Shown piece after piece: positions 49,316-58,601 of a DNA stretch of 64,000 nt; positions within the stretch are counted from its first letter, which is position 1, and every line of letters starts with the position of its first letter. Source of the stretch: Hyphomicrobiales bacterium (GTDB lineage: Bacteria; Pseudomonadota; Alphaproteobacteria; Rhizobiales; Rhizobiaceae); assembly GCA_900469445.1 (NCBI GenBank), contig UBXM01000031.1:1-64000 (forward strand), written 5' to 3'. The translations under genes were made by a program, and so were the position numbers. The notes beneath the pieces are model-generated. The model saw nothing but the letters and a program-made list of their open reading frames with translations, had not been told where the DNA came from and searched no databases.

Positions 49316-51663
49316 CCGCAGCTCTGCCAATCCGAGTCCTTCTGCTCGAAGACGATGCCCTTGACGCCGATCTCATTGGCGAAAGCCTAGCGAAGAGCGA
49401 CCTGACCGTAGAGATTGATCGGGTCTGGGAACGTGCCGACTTCATTAAAGCCACCAATCGGGGCATCTACGATATTGTGCTTGCCGACTATACCCTGCCG
49501 GCATTCGATGGCCTCTCAGCGATGCGGATCTGGCAGCAAAAATTTCCGACCATCCCGTTCATCATCGTCTCAGCGACACTCGAAGAGGATGCCGCAACCA
49601 ATGCGATGCGTCTGGGCGCCAGCGACTTCGTTGTCAAGGGTCGCCTAAGCCGACTGCCAATGGTTATCAGCCGAGCCCTTGCGGAAGCCGAAGAGAAATC
49701 GCGACGCCAACAGGCCGAACGTCGCTTGGAAGACGTCAACGCCGGTCTCGAACTCTTGGTCGATGCAAGGACACGCGAACGGGACCGCATCTGGACCGTC
49801 AGCCAGGACCTCTTTGCCGTGTTCGATCTCAGAGGTCGCATCCTCAGTGCAAATCCAGCATGGAAAACAGTCCTTGGACTGAGCCCCACGCTAGTCGAAG
49901 GAAAACAGGAAGCCGAACTCAAGCATCCCGATCATCGCGGCAACAGCATTGTGGTCGTTGCGAACTCTCAATCCGACGACGGCGTCTCCGAGTTGGAGGA
50001 ACGGCTTCGCCACAGTGACGGCACATATCGATGGATATCATGGCGGGTTGGGGCGCCCGAGAATGAACGCATATTCGCAGTCGGGAGGGACATAACCTTT
50101 GCCAAGCAGCAGGCGGAGACGCTCGCAAGCGCAGAGGAACAGCTTCGACAAGCTCAGAAGATGGAGGCGATCGGCCAGCTCACCGGTGGCGTGGCGCACG
50201 ACTTCAACAATCTCCTAACGATCATCGTCGGAAATCTGGAATCGCTGCAGCGGCAGCACGCTGGCGCCCTCAGTGAAAAAGGTCGCCTTGCGGTCGAGAG
50301 CGCGATGCGCGGTGCCCAGCGAGCGGCAAAGCTGACGAGCAGCCTCCTCGCCTTCGCCCGCCGACAGGCGCTGACCCCGCGGCAAATCCAGGCCAACGAC
50401 CTGGTGCTGGGTATGGCTGATCTCCTGGCTAAAGCGACGAGCGAGAGCGTGGTGCTCAACTATCGCTACGCCGACGATCTATGGTGGACACAGGCTGACA
50501 CCAATCAGCTGGAGAATGCGATTTTGAATCTCGCAGTCAATGCGCGAGACGCGATGACCGAAGGTGGCGAGATCGTCATCTCGACTGAAAACGTGACGCT
50601 CGATGCAAAATTTTGCCGCGACGCGGACGTCGAACCCGGCGAGTATGTGAAAATCTCGGTTGCCGATAATGGGCCAGGGATGGATAAGGCAACCCTGCAG
50701 CAGGCCTTCGATCCCTTTTTTACCACCAAGGATTTCGGCCAGGGCACGGGCCTTGGGCTTTCCCAGGTCTACGGCTTCGTCAAGCAGTCGGGCGGACACG
50801 TATCGATTCACTCGGCACTGAACAAAGGCACGACCGTTGCGCTTTTTCTTCCCCGACTTGCCGAAGTGGCTGTCGTGACATCCAAGCCAGCCGCGGAACC
50901 CGATACCCCAGCCAGAGGAAGTGAGACCATTCTCCTGGTCGAGGACGAGGCGGAAGTTCGAAACTACACGAAGGGCATTCTCGAGGAACTCGGTTATCAG
51001 GTGATCGAGGCAGAAGACGGTCCGGCGGCTCTGAACATCGCAGCCGGTCAGTCCTCGTTCGATCTGTTGCTGAGCGATATCGGCCTTCCGAATGGCATGA
51101 ACGGGCGCGAGCTCGCAGACGAGATGCGCAAAGCGCGACCCGACCTCAAGGTGATGTTCGTTTCCGGATATGCTAGCGACGCAGTCGTTCGGGAGGGAAA
51201 GCTGGATGCCGGCGTCAATCTCCTGCGCAAGCCTTTCACATTTGCAGCCCTTGCCGAGCGTTTGAGAGAGGTCCTCGGTAAAGAGCAGCGTCAACACCGG
51301 ATCCTGTTTGTCGAGGATGAAGCACTGATCCGAATAATCATGGCGGAAGCCCTTGCAGACCAAGGATTTCTGATTGAGGAGGCCGGGTCTGCGACCGAAG
51401 CGATGGAGCGCCTGCACGTCCTGGATGGTCAGCTCGACGGTGTGGTTCTCGACCTTGGACTTCCCGATCGTTCCGGCGATTTCTTGGCTAGCGAAATTCG
51501 CGATCTCAGACCGGATCTGCCGATCGTTGTTGCCAGCGGACATAGCGAATCGCAAATGCGGTCACGGTTCCTAGATACAGAGCGGATGGCCTTCGTCGGA
51601 AAACCCTATGACACTGAAGCTTTGGTCCAGGCGCTGAAGACCTTGTGGGCAGGGGGACATTAG
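49312..51663 (+). CDS. Hybrid histidine kinase REC-PAS-HK-REC-REC
   Basis: 783 residues from a TTG overlapping the previous stop. Receiver 1 at 5-125 (Asp59 in IVLADYTLPAFDG), PAS at about 155-265, HisKA with GGVAHDFNNLLTIIVGNLES (His296), HATPase with AILNLAVNARDAM, DNGPGMD and GTGLGLSQVYGF, receiver 2 from about 540 (LLSDIGLPNGMNG), receiver 3 from about 665 (VVLDLGLPDRSG). Three receivers in one kinase suggest a phosphorelay with several inputs and outputs. Third gene of the light-sensing operon. Confidence 0.92.
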   Translation: MTAALPIRVLLLEDDALDADLIGESLAKSDLTVEIDRVWERADFIKATNRGIYDIVLADYTLPAFDGLSAMRIWQQKFPTIPFIIVSATLEEDAATNAMRLGASDFVVKGRLSRLPMVISRALAEAEEKSRRQQAERRLEDVNAGLELLVDARTRERDRIWTVSQDLFAVFDLRGRILSANPAWKTVLGLSPTLVEGKQEAELKHPDHRGNSIVVVANSQSDDGVSELEERLRHSDGTYRWISWRVGAPENERIFAVGRDITFAKQQAETLASAEEQLRQAQKMEAIGQLTGGVAHDFNNLLTIIVGNLESLQRQHAGALSEKGRLAVESAMRGAQRAAKLTSSLLAFARRQALTPRQIQANDLVLGMADLLAKATSESVVLNYRYADDLWWTQADTNQLENAILNLAVNARDAMTEGGEIVISTENVTLDAKFCRDADVEPGEYVKISVADNGPGMDKATLQQAFDPFFTTKDFGQGTGLGLSQVYGFVKQSGGHVSIHSALNKGTTVALFLPRLAEVAVVTSKPAAEPDTPARGSETILLVEDEAEVRNYTKGILEELGYQVIEAEDGPAALNIAAGQSSFDLLLSDIGLPNGMNGRELADEMRKARPDLKVMFVSGYASDAVVREGKLDAGVNLLRKPFTFAALAERLREVLGKEQRQHRILFVEDEALIRIIMAEALADQGFLIEEAGSATEAMERLHVLDGQLDGVVLDLGLPDRSGDFLASEIRDLRPDLPIVVASGHSESQMRSRFLDTERMAFVGKPYDTEALVQALKTLWAGGH

Positions 51664-51778
51664 TTATCTACATCAACTTCTGACCGTATCAAAACGGCGC
51701 CATTCGTCTCTTAGCCGGCTTGCAAAAATTCACCCTCCTCCGGTAGTCTTCAACTTATCGCTCAACAGTTCCGGACCC

Positions 51779-52018
51779 ATGCCCCCAACAGATGTTACCT
51801 CTCTTGAACGCTCAGAACTCTCCGGCCGCTACACTGAAGGCGGCATCACCGTCGTTGTGGAAATCTTGCGCCCTTCAGGCAGTGATCATTGGCGGATGGA
51901 GGTTACAAGCCTAGAAGACCAGGTCACCGAATGGAATGAATCCTTCGCGTCCGCGCACGAAGCATGGGAAGAGTTCATCTACGTCGTCAATACGGAAGGT
52001 CTCGCGGTCTTCCTTTAA
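51779..52018 (+). CDS. Small hypothetical protein
   Basis: 79 residues with a natural soluble composition: LSGRYTEGGITVVVEILRPS, WRMEVTSLEDQVTEWNESFA, SAHEAWEEFIYVVNTEGLAV. The pattern of strands and one helix suggests a small folded domain. I do not recognise the family. It starts 116 bases after the hybrid kinase; no strong ribosome site. Confidence 0.6.
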   Translation: MPPTDVTSLERSELSGRYTEGGITVVVEILRPSGSDHWRMEVTSLEDQVTEWNESFASAHEAWEEFIYVVNTEGLAVFL

Positions 52019-52125
52019 ACGCCTTCATCAAGGGAGATACGGTTTGGTGATCTGCAGCGACAGACGGCGGTTGATTTTCAATCAGGTTCACACCAAAGCG
52101 GCGTTGCGCGGAGCGCCCATCAACG

Positions 52126-52341
52126 ATGACCCAGAGTTTGGGATGGGACGAGCTCTGGATCAGCGGTGAGTACGACATGTCTGAGCTAAGGTCTCGATAC
52201 AACGACCTCACCGTCCGTCGAGCCCAACGGCTGCGGTCTGTCCCTGTCGCAATGGAACCGACAGTCACCGATGCAGAACATATCGATATCCCTAGTTTCG
52301 ATACTAACCCCAGTTATCCCACCGTCCGGGATGACGACTGA
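52126..52341 (+). CDS. Possible small hypothetical protein
   Basis: 71 codons: LGWDELWISGEYDMSELRSR then YNDLTVRRAQRLRSVPVAME and an acidic end. Composition is plausible, but there is no ribosome site and no known family. Could be chance. Confidence 0.3.
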   Translation: MTQSLGWDELWISGEYDMSELRSRYNDLTVRRAQRLRSVPVAMEPTVTDAEHIDIPSFDTNPSYPTVRDDD

Positions 52342-52406
52342 AACGTGACGGCCTCTTTTCCGGCCACCTTCGCATCGTGAAGAAGCGCATCGGCCTCCTT
52401 GAGGAT
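52341..52406 (-). pseudogene. GGDEF-domain end remnant
   Basis: On the minus strand ILKEADALLHDAKVAGKEAV followed by TF matches the last helix of GGDEF domains (L..AD.ALY.AK..G.N.V..F). Nothing else of the domain is left. A full GGDEF-EAL gene lies 480 bases away on the other strand. Confidence 0.45.
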
Positions 52407-52884
52407 GTTGAAGCAATCAGGCGTTGCGGGACAGGGCGGTCCCTTCAGGAAAAGCACGTGCCGCATTCTCGATATTCCAGCCAAACACCCACGCTTCTGC
52501 TCTCTGCAGCCAGCCATCCTTCTCTTGTGGACACTCTGTTCTTTGCAGATACGGCACTACTGGATTTTCGCTTGCAGAGAGACCCAGAACCCGGGCGTTT
52601 ATTCCCCGTTGTTGCCAGTCAAGAATAATTTCAACTTCCAAAGTCATTCGATCCTCATGATCGCCGCTGGGCTCTCGCAAGCTGTAGAGCTGCCGTGGCC
52701 TTTTGCGAATCAAGGCTTGCTCGAAGCTTACCTCAGCCCATAAAGAGTTCTCACTTCAAGCGGCCGATCGCACTGGTACGTTAGCGTACACAGGGCCTTT
52801 AACCAGCTTCTAACCAACTTGCTTGGCGTCGTTTTAACAGCCGCTGTTTTACCGTCTCATCAAATACAGGATGACGGCCCGCGA
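52407..52884. other. Intergenic stretch upstream of the GGDEF-EAL gene
   Basis: No convincing gene on either strand; a frame on the minus strand (52417-52713) has no family features. The last part should hold the GGDEF-EAL promoter. Confidence 0.35.
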
Positions 52885-55077
52885 ATGACAATGCAGCTTC
52901 AATCACGGTGGTTTCTACGATGGGTTTTGCCGTTTTGTGCCTCCTTGGCGCTTTGTGGTTTGCTTCTCATCAGTTTGACTTGGGCGGCAGCAAGAACCGA
53001 TGAAGTCGCGGCGCTTCGGCAACGCGATCTCGTCACGCTCACGGTCGCGAAGCTAAAGGTTGGCGTTGCACATGATCAGGAAAGCGCAACGGTCTGGGAC
53101 GATGCCGTCAGAAATGCAACCAGCGGGAACCTTGAATGGATCGAGGCGAACCTGGGCTCCTGGATGCACAGCTATTTCGGCCACGACGCCGCGCTAATCC
53201 TGAGGCCTGACCTTTCATCCTTATACCAGTTCTCATCAGATCCAGACCATGCTCCAACGCCCGGCGATTTTCAGAAGGCCTATCTGCCGCTTGCCAAGAC
53301 GCTTCAGGCGCGGCTGTCTGTCAGTGATACTGAAGGCACTAATGACAGGATCCTATCGATAGGAGAAGCGGATCTTGCCTATGTGGGCTTTCGACCCGCG
53401 ATCGTTAGTGTGAAGCCGATTGTGTCGGACACTGGTAATCTTGAGCAAATTCCTGGCCAAGAGATGCTACACGTGGCAGTCCGCTATCTCGACGGTGATC
53501 TGCCCGCAGTGATCGGCCGAGAATATGAGTTCGCTGACCTAGAATTTGCGGCAAAACAGCCGACAGGACGCAACATCGCCTTCGTACCGCTGATTGCCCG
53601 AGATGGGCAGGTATTCGGCTATTTCCGTTGGAAACCATTTCGACCTGGGCAGCACGTACTTGAGGCCACCACCCCTGCCCTCATGCTCGCGTTCATCGCA
53701 TTGTTTGCGGGGACCAGTTTGGCTGGAGGCGCACTTTGGCGTCGCTCGGAGCGCTTGGCTGCGAGTCGCGCCGAGCTTAGGCATCAAGCCTCTCACGATG
53801 CACTGACAGGCCTTGCAAATCGCGGGCACTTTGGCGAGCAGCTCGATCGAAGGCTCCCAAACGCAAAGGCCGACGAGCTGCACTGCGTCTTGTTTGTAGA
53901 TCTTGATCGCTTCAAGGCTGTCAACGACACGTTCGGCCACCCGGTTGGCGATAAGCTGATCAGTTCTGCCGCAACCCGTATGCGCGACCTTCTCCCTAAC
54001 GCTCTCATAGCCCGCATAGGAGGCGACGAATTTACGATCCTGCTGCAGGGCGACGACGCACGGAACGCCGAGGAACTGGCCAGAAAGCTTGTTCATGATC
54101 TGAGAATGCCCTTCGAGATCGAGGCGGCGCATATCGTTATTGGCGCAAGCGTCGGCGTGGCCTTTGCAGCCGGCTCTTGCGATCCGGTTGAACTAACCCG
54201 CCGGGCGGATATAGCGCTTTATCACGCCAAGGCCGCTGGCAGGAATACTTACGCGCTGTTCGGGCAGCATATGGACGAGCTGTTGCGCAAGCGTAGAGCG
54301 TTGGAAAACGATCTAAGGTCAGCGGTCGAGACCCGGACCCAGTTGGAAACCTTCTACCAGCCGGTGTTTGCTGCAAATAGTGGGGCCCTCTGCTCGCTGG
54401 AGGCTCTTGCCCGCTGGAACCATCCGACACTTGGCTATATCGGTCCCGATCAGTTCATCCCTCTGGCCGAAGAGATGGGCCTTATCAGCGACATCGGTGC
54501 ATTTGTGTTGGACGACGCATGCAGGACGCTGGCCGAGCTTCCTAACATCTCGGTGGCAGTCAATGCTTCTACGCTTGAACTTGGATTGCCTGGCTACGCG
54601 CTGCGCGTTTTAACAGCTCTGGCCAAGTGGCAGGTAAGCCCTGCCCGACTGGAAATCGAGATGACTGAAACGGCGACCGCAGACGACCGGGGCGAGCTCG
54701 AACGGACAATCTCGATGCTGCGAGCAGCAGGCGTTCGCTTCGCTATTGATGACTTCGGAACCGGCTACTCCTCGTTCTCACGCGTACAAAAGATCGAGGT
54801 CGACCGGATTAAAATCGACAAGTCATTTGTTGACGAGATGCATCGCAGCGATAGCAGAGCGCTGGTTGTTGCGATGATCGACATGGCACGAGCGAAGGGC
54901 CTCAAGATCACCGCAGAAGGCGTAGAGACCGTAGAGCAACGAGCGGCTCTTGAAAGTCTCGGCTGCGACGATCTCCAGGGTTTTCTTTTATCCCGGCCTT
55001 TGCCTCGTCAGGCTGTTGTCGCGCTCGTGACCGGGGCAAAACAAACTTTGAACGCGGCAAGCTCCGGCAGAGCCTAA
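52885..55077 (+). CDS. Membrane c-di-GMP enzyme: CHASE4-like, GGDEF, EAL
   Basis: 730 residues from the ATG at 52885. A first membrane helix (LPFCASLALCGLLLISLTWA) and a second (ATTPALMLAFIALFAGTSLA) flank a periplasmic domain with DQESATVWDDAVRNA and YFGHDAALIL, like CHASE4. GGDEF: HDALTGLANRGHF, FVDLDRFKAVNDTFGHPVGD, IGGDEF intact; no RxxD inhibitory site just before it. EAL: SLEALARWNHP, DDFGTGYSSFS, ITAEGVET, DDLQGFLLSRPL, all key residues present. It can in principle both make and break c-di-GMP. The signal is unknown. Confidence 0.93.
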   Translation: MTMQLQSRWFLRWVLPFCASLALCGLLLISLTWAAARTDEVAALRQRDLVTLTVAKLKVGVAHDQESATVWDDAVRNATSGNLEWIEANLGSWMHSYFGHDAALILRPDLSSLYQFSSDPDHAPTPGDFQKAYLPLAKTLQARLSVSDTEGTNDRILSIGEADLAYVGFRPAIVSVKPIVSDTGNLEQIPGQEMLHVAVRYLDGDLPAVIGREYEFADLEFAAKQPTGRNIAFVPLIARDGQVFGYFRWKPFRPGQHVLEATTPALMLAFIALFAGTSLAGGALWRRSERLAASRAELRHQASHDALTGLANRGHFGEQLDRRLPNAKADELHCVLFVDLDRFKAVNDTFGHPVGDKLISSAATRMRDLLPNALIARIGGDEFTILLQGDDARNAEELARKLVHDLRMPFEIEAAHIVIGASVGVAFAAGSCDPVELTRRADIALYHAKAAGRNTYALFGQHMDELLRKRRALENDLRSAVETRTQLETFYQPVFAANSGALCSLEALARWNHPTLGYIGPDQFIPLAEEMGLISDIGAFVLDDACRTLAELPNISVAVNASTLELGLPGYALRVLTALAKWQVSPARLEIEMTETATADDRGELERTISMLRAAGVRFAIDDFGTGYSSFSRVQKIEVDRIKIDKSFVDEMHRSDSRALVVAMIDMARAKGLKITAEGVETVEQRAALESLGCDDLQGFLLSRPLPRQAVVALVTGAKQTLNAASSGRA

Positions 55078-55084
55078 GCAAGGA

Positions 55085-55399
55085 TCAAGCTGCGTGGGCA
55101 AGATCTGCGGACCCATAGAATATCTTTTGCAGCGTGCCGAGAATGACCATGACAGACGGCGAGGTGGAGGAATAGTGGAGTGTCTGCGCCTCGCGCCTGA
55201 TCTTCACGAGTTTTCCATCTCGAAGCTTTTTCAGGTGCTGCGACAATGCGGACTGACTTAGACCCACTTCAGTCGCCAAAGAGCTGACGTCCCATTCCCG
55301 CTCAAGGATTAATCCAAGGATCTGCAGTCTCTTCTCATTGGCCATAAGAGACAGAAGGTCGGCAGCAGGAGCTACCTCGAACGTGAAGTCAGGGGTCAC
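55085..55399 (-). CDS. ArsR-family regulator, NolR-like
   Basis: 104 residues: LLSLMANEKRLQILGLILER, WDVSSLATEVGLSQSALSQH, LKKLRDGKLVKIRREAQTLH, YSSTSP. There are no metal-binding Cys, and the LSQSALSQHL and RREAQT..YSS stretches closely resemble NolR, the rhizobial regulator of nodulation and growth genes. The start is a GTG. It converges on the GGDEF-EAL gene (7 bases apart). Target unknown. Confidence 0.88.
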   Translation of the reverse strand: MTPDFTFEVAPAADLLSLMANEKRLQILGLILEREWDVSSLATEVGLSQSALSQHLKKLRDGKLVKIRREAQTLHYSSTSPSVMVILGTLQKIFYGSADLAHAA

Positions 55400-55519
55400 G
55401 AAGATTCTCGTATCGTTGATAAAGGCTCAGAATGATTCGAGCGCCGAATGAGAATATCCAATTTTAGTGATATGTAAATAAAATTGAGAGGGGGCCGCGT
55501 TTATGACGGCCCCGAAAAG

Positions 55520-55915
55520 TCACTCGATGACCTGAACCACGCGGCGGGATGATGGTTCGACGATGACACGACGGTCATTGACGATTGCGTAGCCGTAATT
55601 TGGGTTTTCCGGCACCTGCTGAAGGACGACAGTCTGAGGCAACGGTTCGCCTACCACGACACGCTCTTGGACCACGACGCGTTCGGTTGGAACCGGCGCT
55701 TCGCGGACATATGTGACCACGCGCTGCGGTGGCGGATCGATTGCCGTCCCGGCGATGGCACCAACAACGCCGCCGACTGCCGCGCCGACCGGACCACCAA
55801 CGATCGCGCCGGTCACCGCACCGCCCGCTGCACCATTGACAGTTGAGTTCTGGGCTACTGCCGATCCTGCGACCAACAGACAGGATCCGACGAGAAGAAA
55901 ACGTTTGATTGACAT
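55520..55915 (-). CDS. Exported glycine-zipper DUF1236 protein
   Basis: 131 residues from the ATG at 55915 with GGGAGG upstream. Signal peptide IKRFLLVGSCLLVAGSAVAQ. A glycine zipper follows (GGAVTGAIVGGPVGAAVGG), then Pro/Val-rich strands, and the C-terminal DUF1236 motif YGYAIVNDRRVIVEPSSRRV ending in VQVIE. Rhizobial proteins of this family are in the envelope; the function is unknown. Divergent from the chemoreceptor gene. Confidence 0.85.
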   Translation of the reverse strand: MSIKRFLLVGSCLLVAGSAVAQNSTVNGAAGGAVTGAIVGGPVGAAVGGVVGAIAGTAIDPPPQRVVTYVREAPVPTERVVVQERVVVGEPLPQTVVLQQVPENPNYGYAIVNDRRVIVEPSSRRVVQVIE

Positions 55916-56147
55916 GGAAACCTCCCTTGCGCACATCGCGCCCGCCAAGAACGCGAACTGTGACTTTCGTTCCGGCGCTGAAATGGAAGGCACACCAAAC
56001 GAAAAGTCTGAACGAGATGTGCGAAAGCCGGCCATGTTCCGCGGGCCAATTTCTGATTTTCTAGATCACCCGTTTAAGGATGTCCTTAATTTTGTTTTGG
56101 TAAACCATCCTCCAAGCTGCTCAGCCAATGGAGGCACTCAGTAAGCA

Positions 56148-58124
56148 ATGACCCGACCGAAAATCAAAACAGCCCTAATAGGTGTCCTGCTAATATTGGG
56201 AGTGTCCTTCGCGATGTTTGCCGCATTCGCAATAGACCGACTTGGCGCGATAAACGCGAATGTAAATCTGCTGGCGACTAACAGCCTTCCGACAGCAGTG
56301 AGCGTGAAAGATATGGAGGTTCAGCTCGGTGACATCAGGACAGGCTACCGCAGCCATATTCTCCGTTCTGACGCCGATGGCAAAGCGGCCGCTTCTGCCA
56401 CGATCGATAAAGCAGCGAGCAAGCTCAAATCAGATATCGAAGGTTTCAATAAACTCTCACCGTCAGATGAAGAACTGCGGCTTGTCGCAGAAATCGATCG
56501 ATCAGCCGCAACTTACATCGAGACTGGACGAAAAGTTCTTTCGTTTTCCGCTGCTGGGAATGTTGAGCAAGCGAACAAAATACTGCGCGAAGACATGGTT
56601 CACGTAGCTGATCAAGCTAAACTGGCAGTTTCGCATCTTGTGGAGATCAGCAACGCCGATGCGCGTGATGCGTTTGCTCGAGCCAACTCTGCTTACACGA
56701 CGACCCTGACAATCACGGTGATTTCAACTGGATTCATCGTGTTCATTATCTGCTTCGCCGTGTGGTTTGCAGTTTCGGGTATTGCGAAGCCTGTCCAAAC
56801 GATAACAAGCGCAATGAATAGGCTAGCTGCCGGTGATACCAACTCAGCCATACCTTATGCCGGTCGGACCGACGAAATCGGTGAAATGGCTTCGGCCGTC
56901 GCGATTTTCCGCAAGAACGCGTTGGAAAATCTACGGCTTGAAGAGGAGACTGCAAAGCAGCGCAACATGACTGAGGAACAGCGCCGCCAGACCGCCGAGG
57001 AACAGCGCATCCGCGCCGAAGCCATGGCCCAAGCGACCAATGGCCTTGCCACCGGCCTCAAGCATCTGTCGTCGGGCGACCTGACCTTCCAGCTGGACCG
57101 TCCTTTCGCCGCCGATTTTGAAAGTCTGAGTGCCGACTTCAATGCCGCCGTTGAACAGCTGCGCGGCACGCTCGGCTCGGTTTCGCAGGCCACCAGCTCG
57201 ATCGACAGCGGTTCGCGCGAAGTCAGCAACAGTGCCGACGACCTGTCGAAGCGCACCGAACAGCAGGCCGCCTCCCTGGAAGAGACCGCCGCTGCCCTCG
57301 ACCAGATCACGGTCAACGTCACCAATTCGTCGAAACGCGCCGAAGAGGCCCGCAACGTCGCCATCCAGGCCAATGAGAGCGCGCGGCAGTCCGGCGCCGT
57401 GGTTGCCAACGCCGTGCAGGCGATGGGCCGTATCGAGGAATCGTCCGGTCAGATCTCCAACATCATCGGCGTGATCGACGACATTGCGTTCCAGACCAAC
57501 CTCTTGGCCCTCAACGCCGGCGTTGAGGCGGCTCGTGCTGGTGAAGCAGGCAAGGGTTTTGCCGTTGTGGCCCAGGAAGTGCGCGAACTTGCCCAGCGTT
57601 CGGCCAAGGCTGCCAAGGAAATCAAGGACCTGATTGGCAAGTCCTCGATCGAGGTCGGCACCGGCGTCAAGCTCGTCAAGGATACCGGCGACGCACTGCG
57701 TACCATCGAAGCCCATATCGTTACCATCAACCAGCACATGGACTCGATCGCCACATCGTCGCGTGAGCAGTCAGTGGGCCTGGCGGAAGTCAACACTGCT
57801 GTCAACCAGATGGACCAGGTGACGCAGCAGAACGCTGCAATGGTGGAAGAGGCCAATGCCGCCGGCGCCACGCTTGCCACTGAAGCCGGCCGCCTGCGCG
57901 AACTGATCAGCCAGTTCCAGCTCGGCCAAGGTGGCCAGGGCTACACCGGCGCCAGCCAACAGAGGGCCGCGTTTCGCACGACGGCGTCGGTCATGGCAGC
58001 TTCGCCCCACTCGACCCCATCGGCCTCGCCAGCTCGCGGCATGGTCAGCAAGATCACCCAGGCTTTCGGTGGCCGCAGGAGCGTGGCAACGGTTGAGGCG
58101 CAGGACAACTGGGAAGAGTTCTGA
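56148..58124 (+). CDS. Methyl-accepting chemotaxis protein
   Basis: 658 residues. Membrane helix 1 at about 9-30, a four-helix-bundle sensor (INANVNLLATNSLPTAVSVK onwards), helix 2 at about 188-211 (TVISTGFIVFIICFAVWFAV), HAMP with MNRLAAGDTNSAIPYAGRTD and a second HAMP-like stretch at about 300-350, then the signalling domain with IGVIDDIAFQTNLLALNAGV and EAARAGEAGKGFAVVAQEVR. The last residues NWEEF are a CheR/CheB tether like NWETF. The ligand is unknown. Stands alone on this strand. Confidence 0.95.
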   Translation: MTRPKIKTALIGVLLILGVSFAMFAAFAIDRLGAINANVNLLATNSLPTAVSVKDMEVQLGDIRTGYRSHILRSDADGKAAASATIDKAASKLKSDIEGFNKLSPSDEELRLVAEIDRSAATYIETGRKVLSFSAAGNVEQANKILREDMVHVADQAKLAVSHLVEISNADARDAFARANSAYTTTLTITVISTGFIVFIICFAVWFAVSGIAKPVQTITSAMNRLAAGDTNSAIPYAGRTDEIGEMASAVAIFRKNALENLRLEEETAKQRNMTEEQRRQTAEEQRIRAEAMAQATNGLATGLKHLSSGDLTFQLDRPFAADFESLSADFNAAVEQLRGTLGSVSQATSSIDSGSREVSNSADDLSKRTEQQAASLEETAAALDQITVNVTNSSKRAEEARNVAIQANESARQSGAVVANAVQAMGRIEESSGQISNIIGVIDDIAFQTNLLALNAGVEAARAGEAGKGFAVVAQEVRELAQRSAKAAKEIKDLIGKSSIEVGTGVKLVKDTGDALRTIEAHIVTINQHMDSIATSSREQSVGLAEVNTAVNQMDQVTQQNAAMVEEANAAGATLATEAGRLRELISQFQLGQGGQGYTGASQQRAAFRTTASVMAASPHSTPSASPARGMVSKITQAFGGRRSVATVEAQDNWEEF

Positions 58125-58147
58125 TCAGGATTAATCAGTTCCACACC

Positions 58148-58180
58148 GACGGTGGGAATTCTGGAAAGATTCCCGCCGTC
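58148..58180 (+). terminator. Stem-loop after the chemoreceptor gene
   Basis: GACGGTGGGAAT and ATTCCCGCCGTC pair over 12 positions (one G-T) with a nine-base loop, 24 bases after the stop. Only a weak pyrimidine stretch follows, so it is a terminator candidate without a T-run. Confidence 0.5.
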
Positions 58181-58221
58181 CTCAATGCATTCATTACGAA
58201 GCCTCAATCCAAGCCGATCCG

Positions 58222-58256
58222 TTTGCTCTTGAGCGGGTTCGAACCGTCGACCCGAC
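58222..58256 (+). repeat. Dispersed T-arm-like repeat, copy I
   Basis: TTTGCTCTTGAGCGGGTTCG then AACCGTCGACCCGAC, 98 bases after the chemoreceptor stop codon. The closest match to the consensus, with the palindromic core GGTTCGAACC. Confidence 0.5.
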
Positions 58257-58478
58257 ATTAATTCGGATGCGAGACGGCGAATAAATGCAGCAGATCAAGC
58301 ATCGTCTATTTGCAATGACCGCTATGGGGCCGTTATCGGCCTGACCGGTATCTGCGGGGAATTCGAGAAAGCTGACATCCAACATCCGACGGGCACGCAG
58401 TCCGCGCGGTATTTCGCGCAGGTTCAAGCGAATACCGGGGTAGAAGTGCAAATCAGCGAGAGCCCTCTTTTATGTGCC

Positions 58479-58601
58479 TTATTTGGGCTTGCTAGGTTTG
58501 AGGGACGGTGTATTCCCTGGTGTGCCTTTGTTATCACGGCGGCGCTGATCTGGTTTCCCTGTGGATTTCGCTATCGGCTTTGGTCCTGGTTTAAGTGCCA
58601 T
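58479..58601 (-). CDS. 40-residue basic Lys/Pro/Gly-rich small protein
   Basis: Reads MALKPGPKPIAKSTGKPDQR then RRDNKGTPGNTPSLKPSKPK and stops. The ATG at 58601 has an AGAGAGAG stretch six bases upstream. A repeated K-P-(S/G)-like pattern and ten Lys with no Cys or aromatic residue suggest a disordered nucleic-acid- or ribosome-associated peptide. Too short for normal gene callers. The reading is direct; that it is expressed is inference. Confidence 0.5.
   Translation of the reverse strand: MALKPGPKPIAKSTGKPDQRRRDNKGTPGNTPSLKPSKPK

Noticed and set aside
7063..58256. The T-arm-like repeats as tRNA genes
   Set aside because: No acceptor stem, D-arm or anticodon arm can be built around any copy; they are short repeats only.
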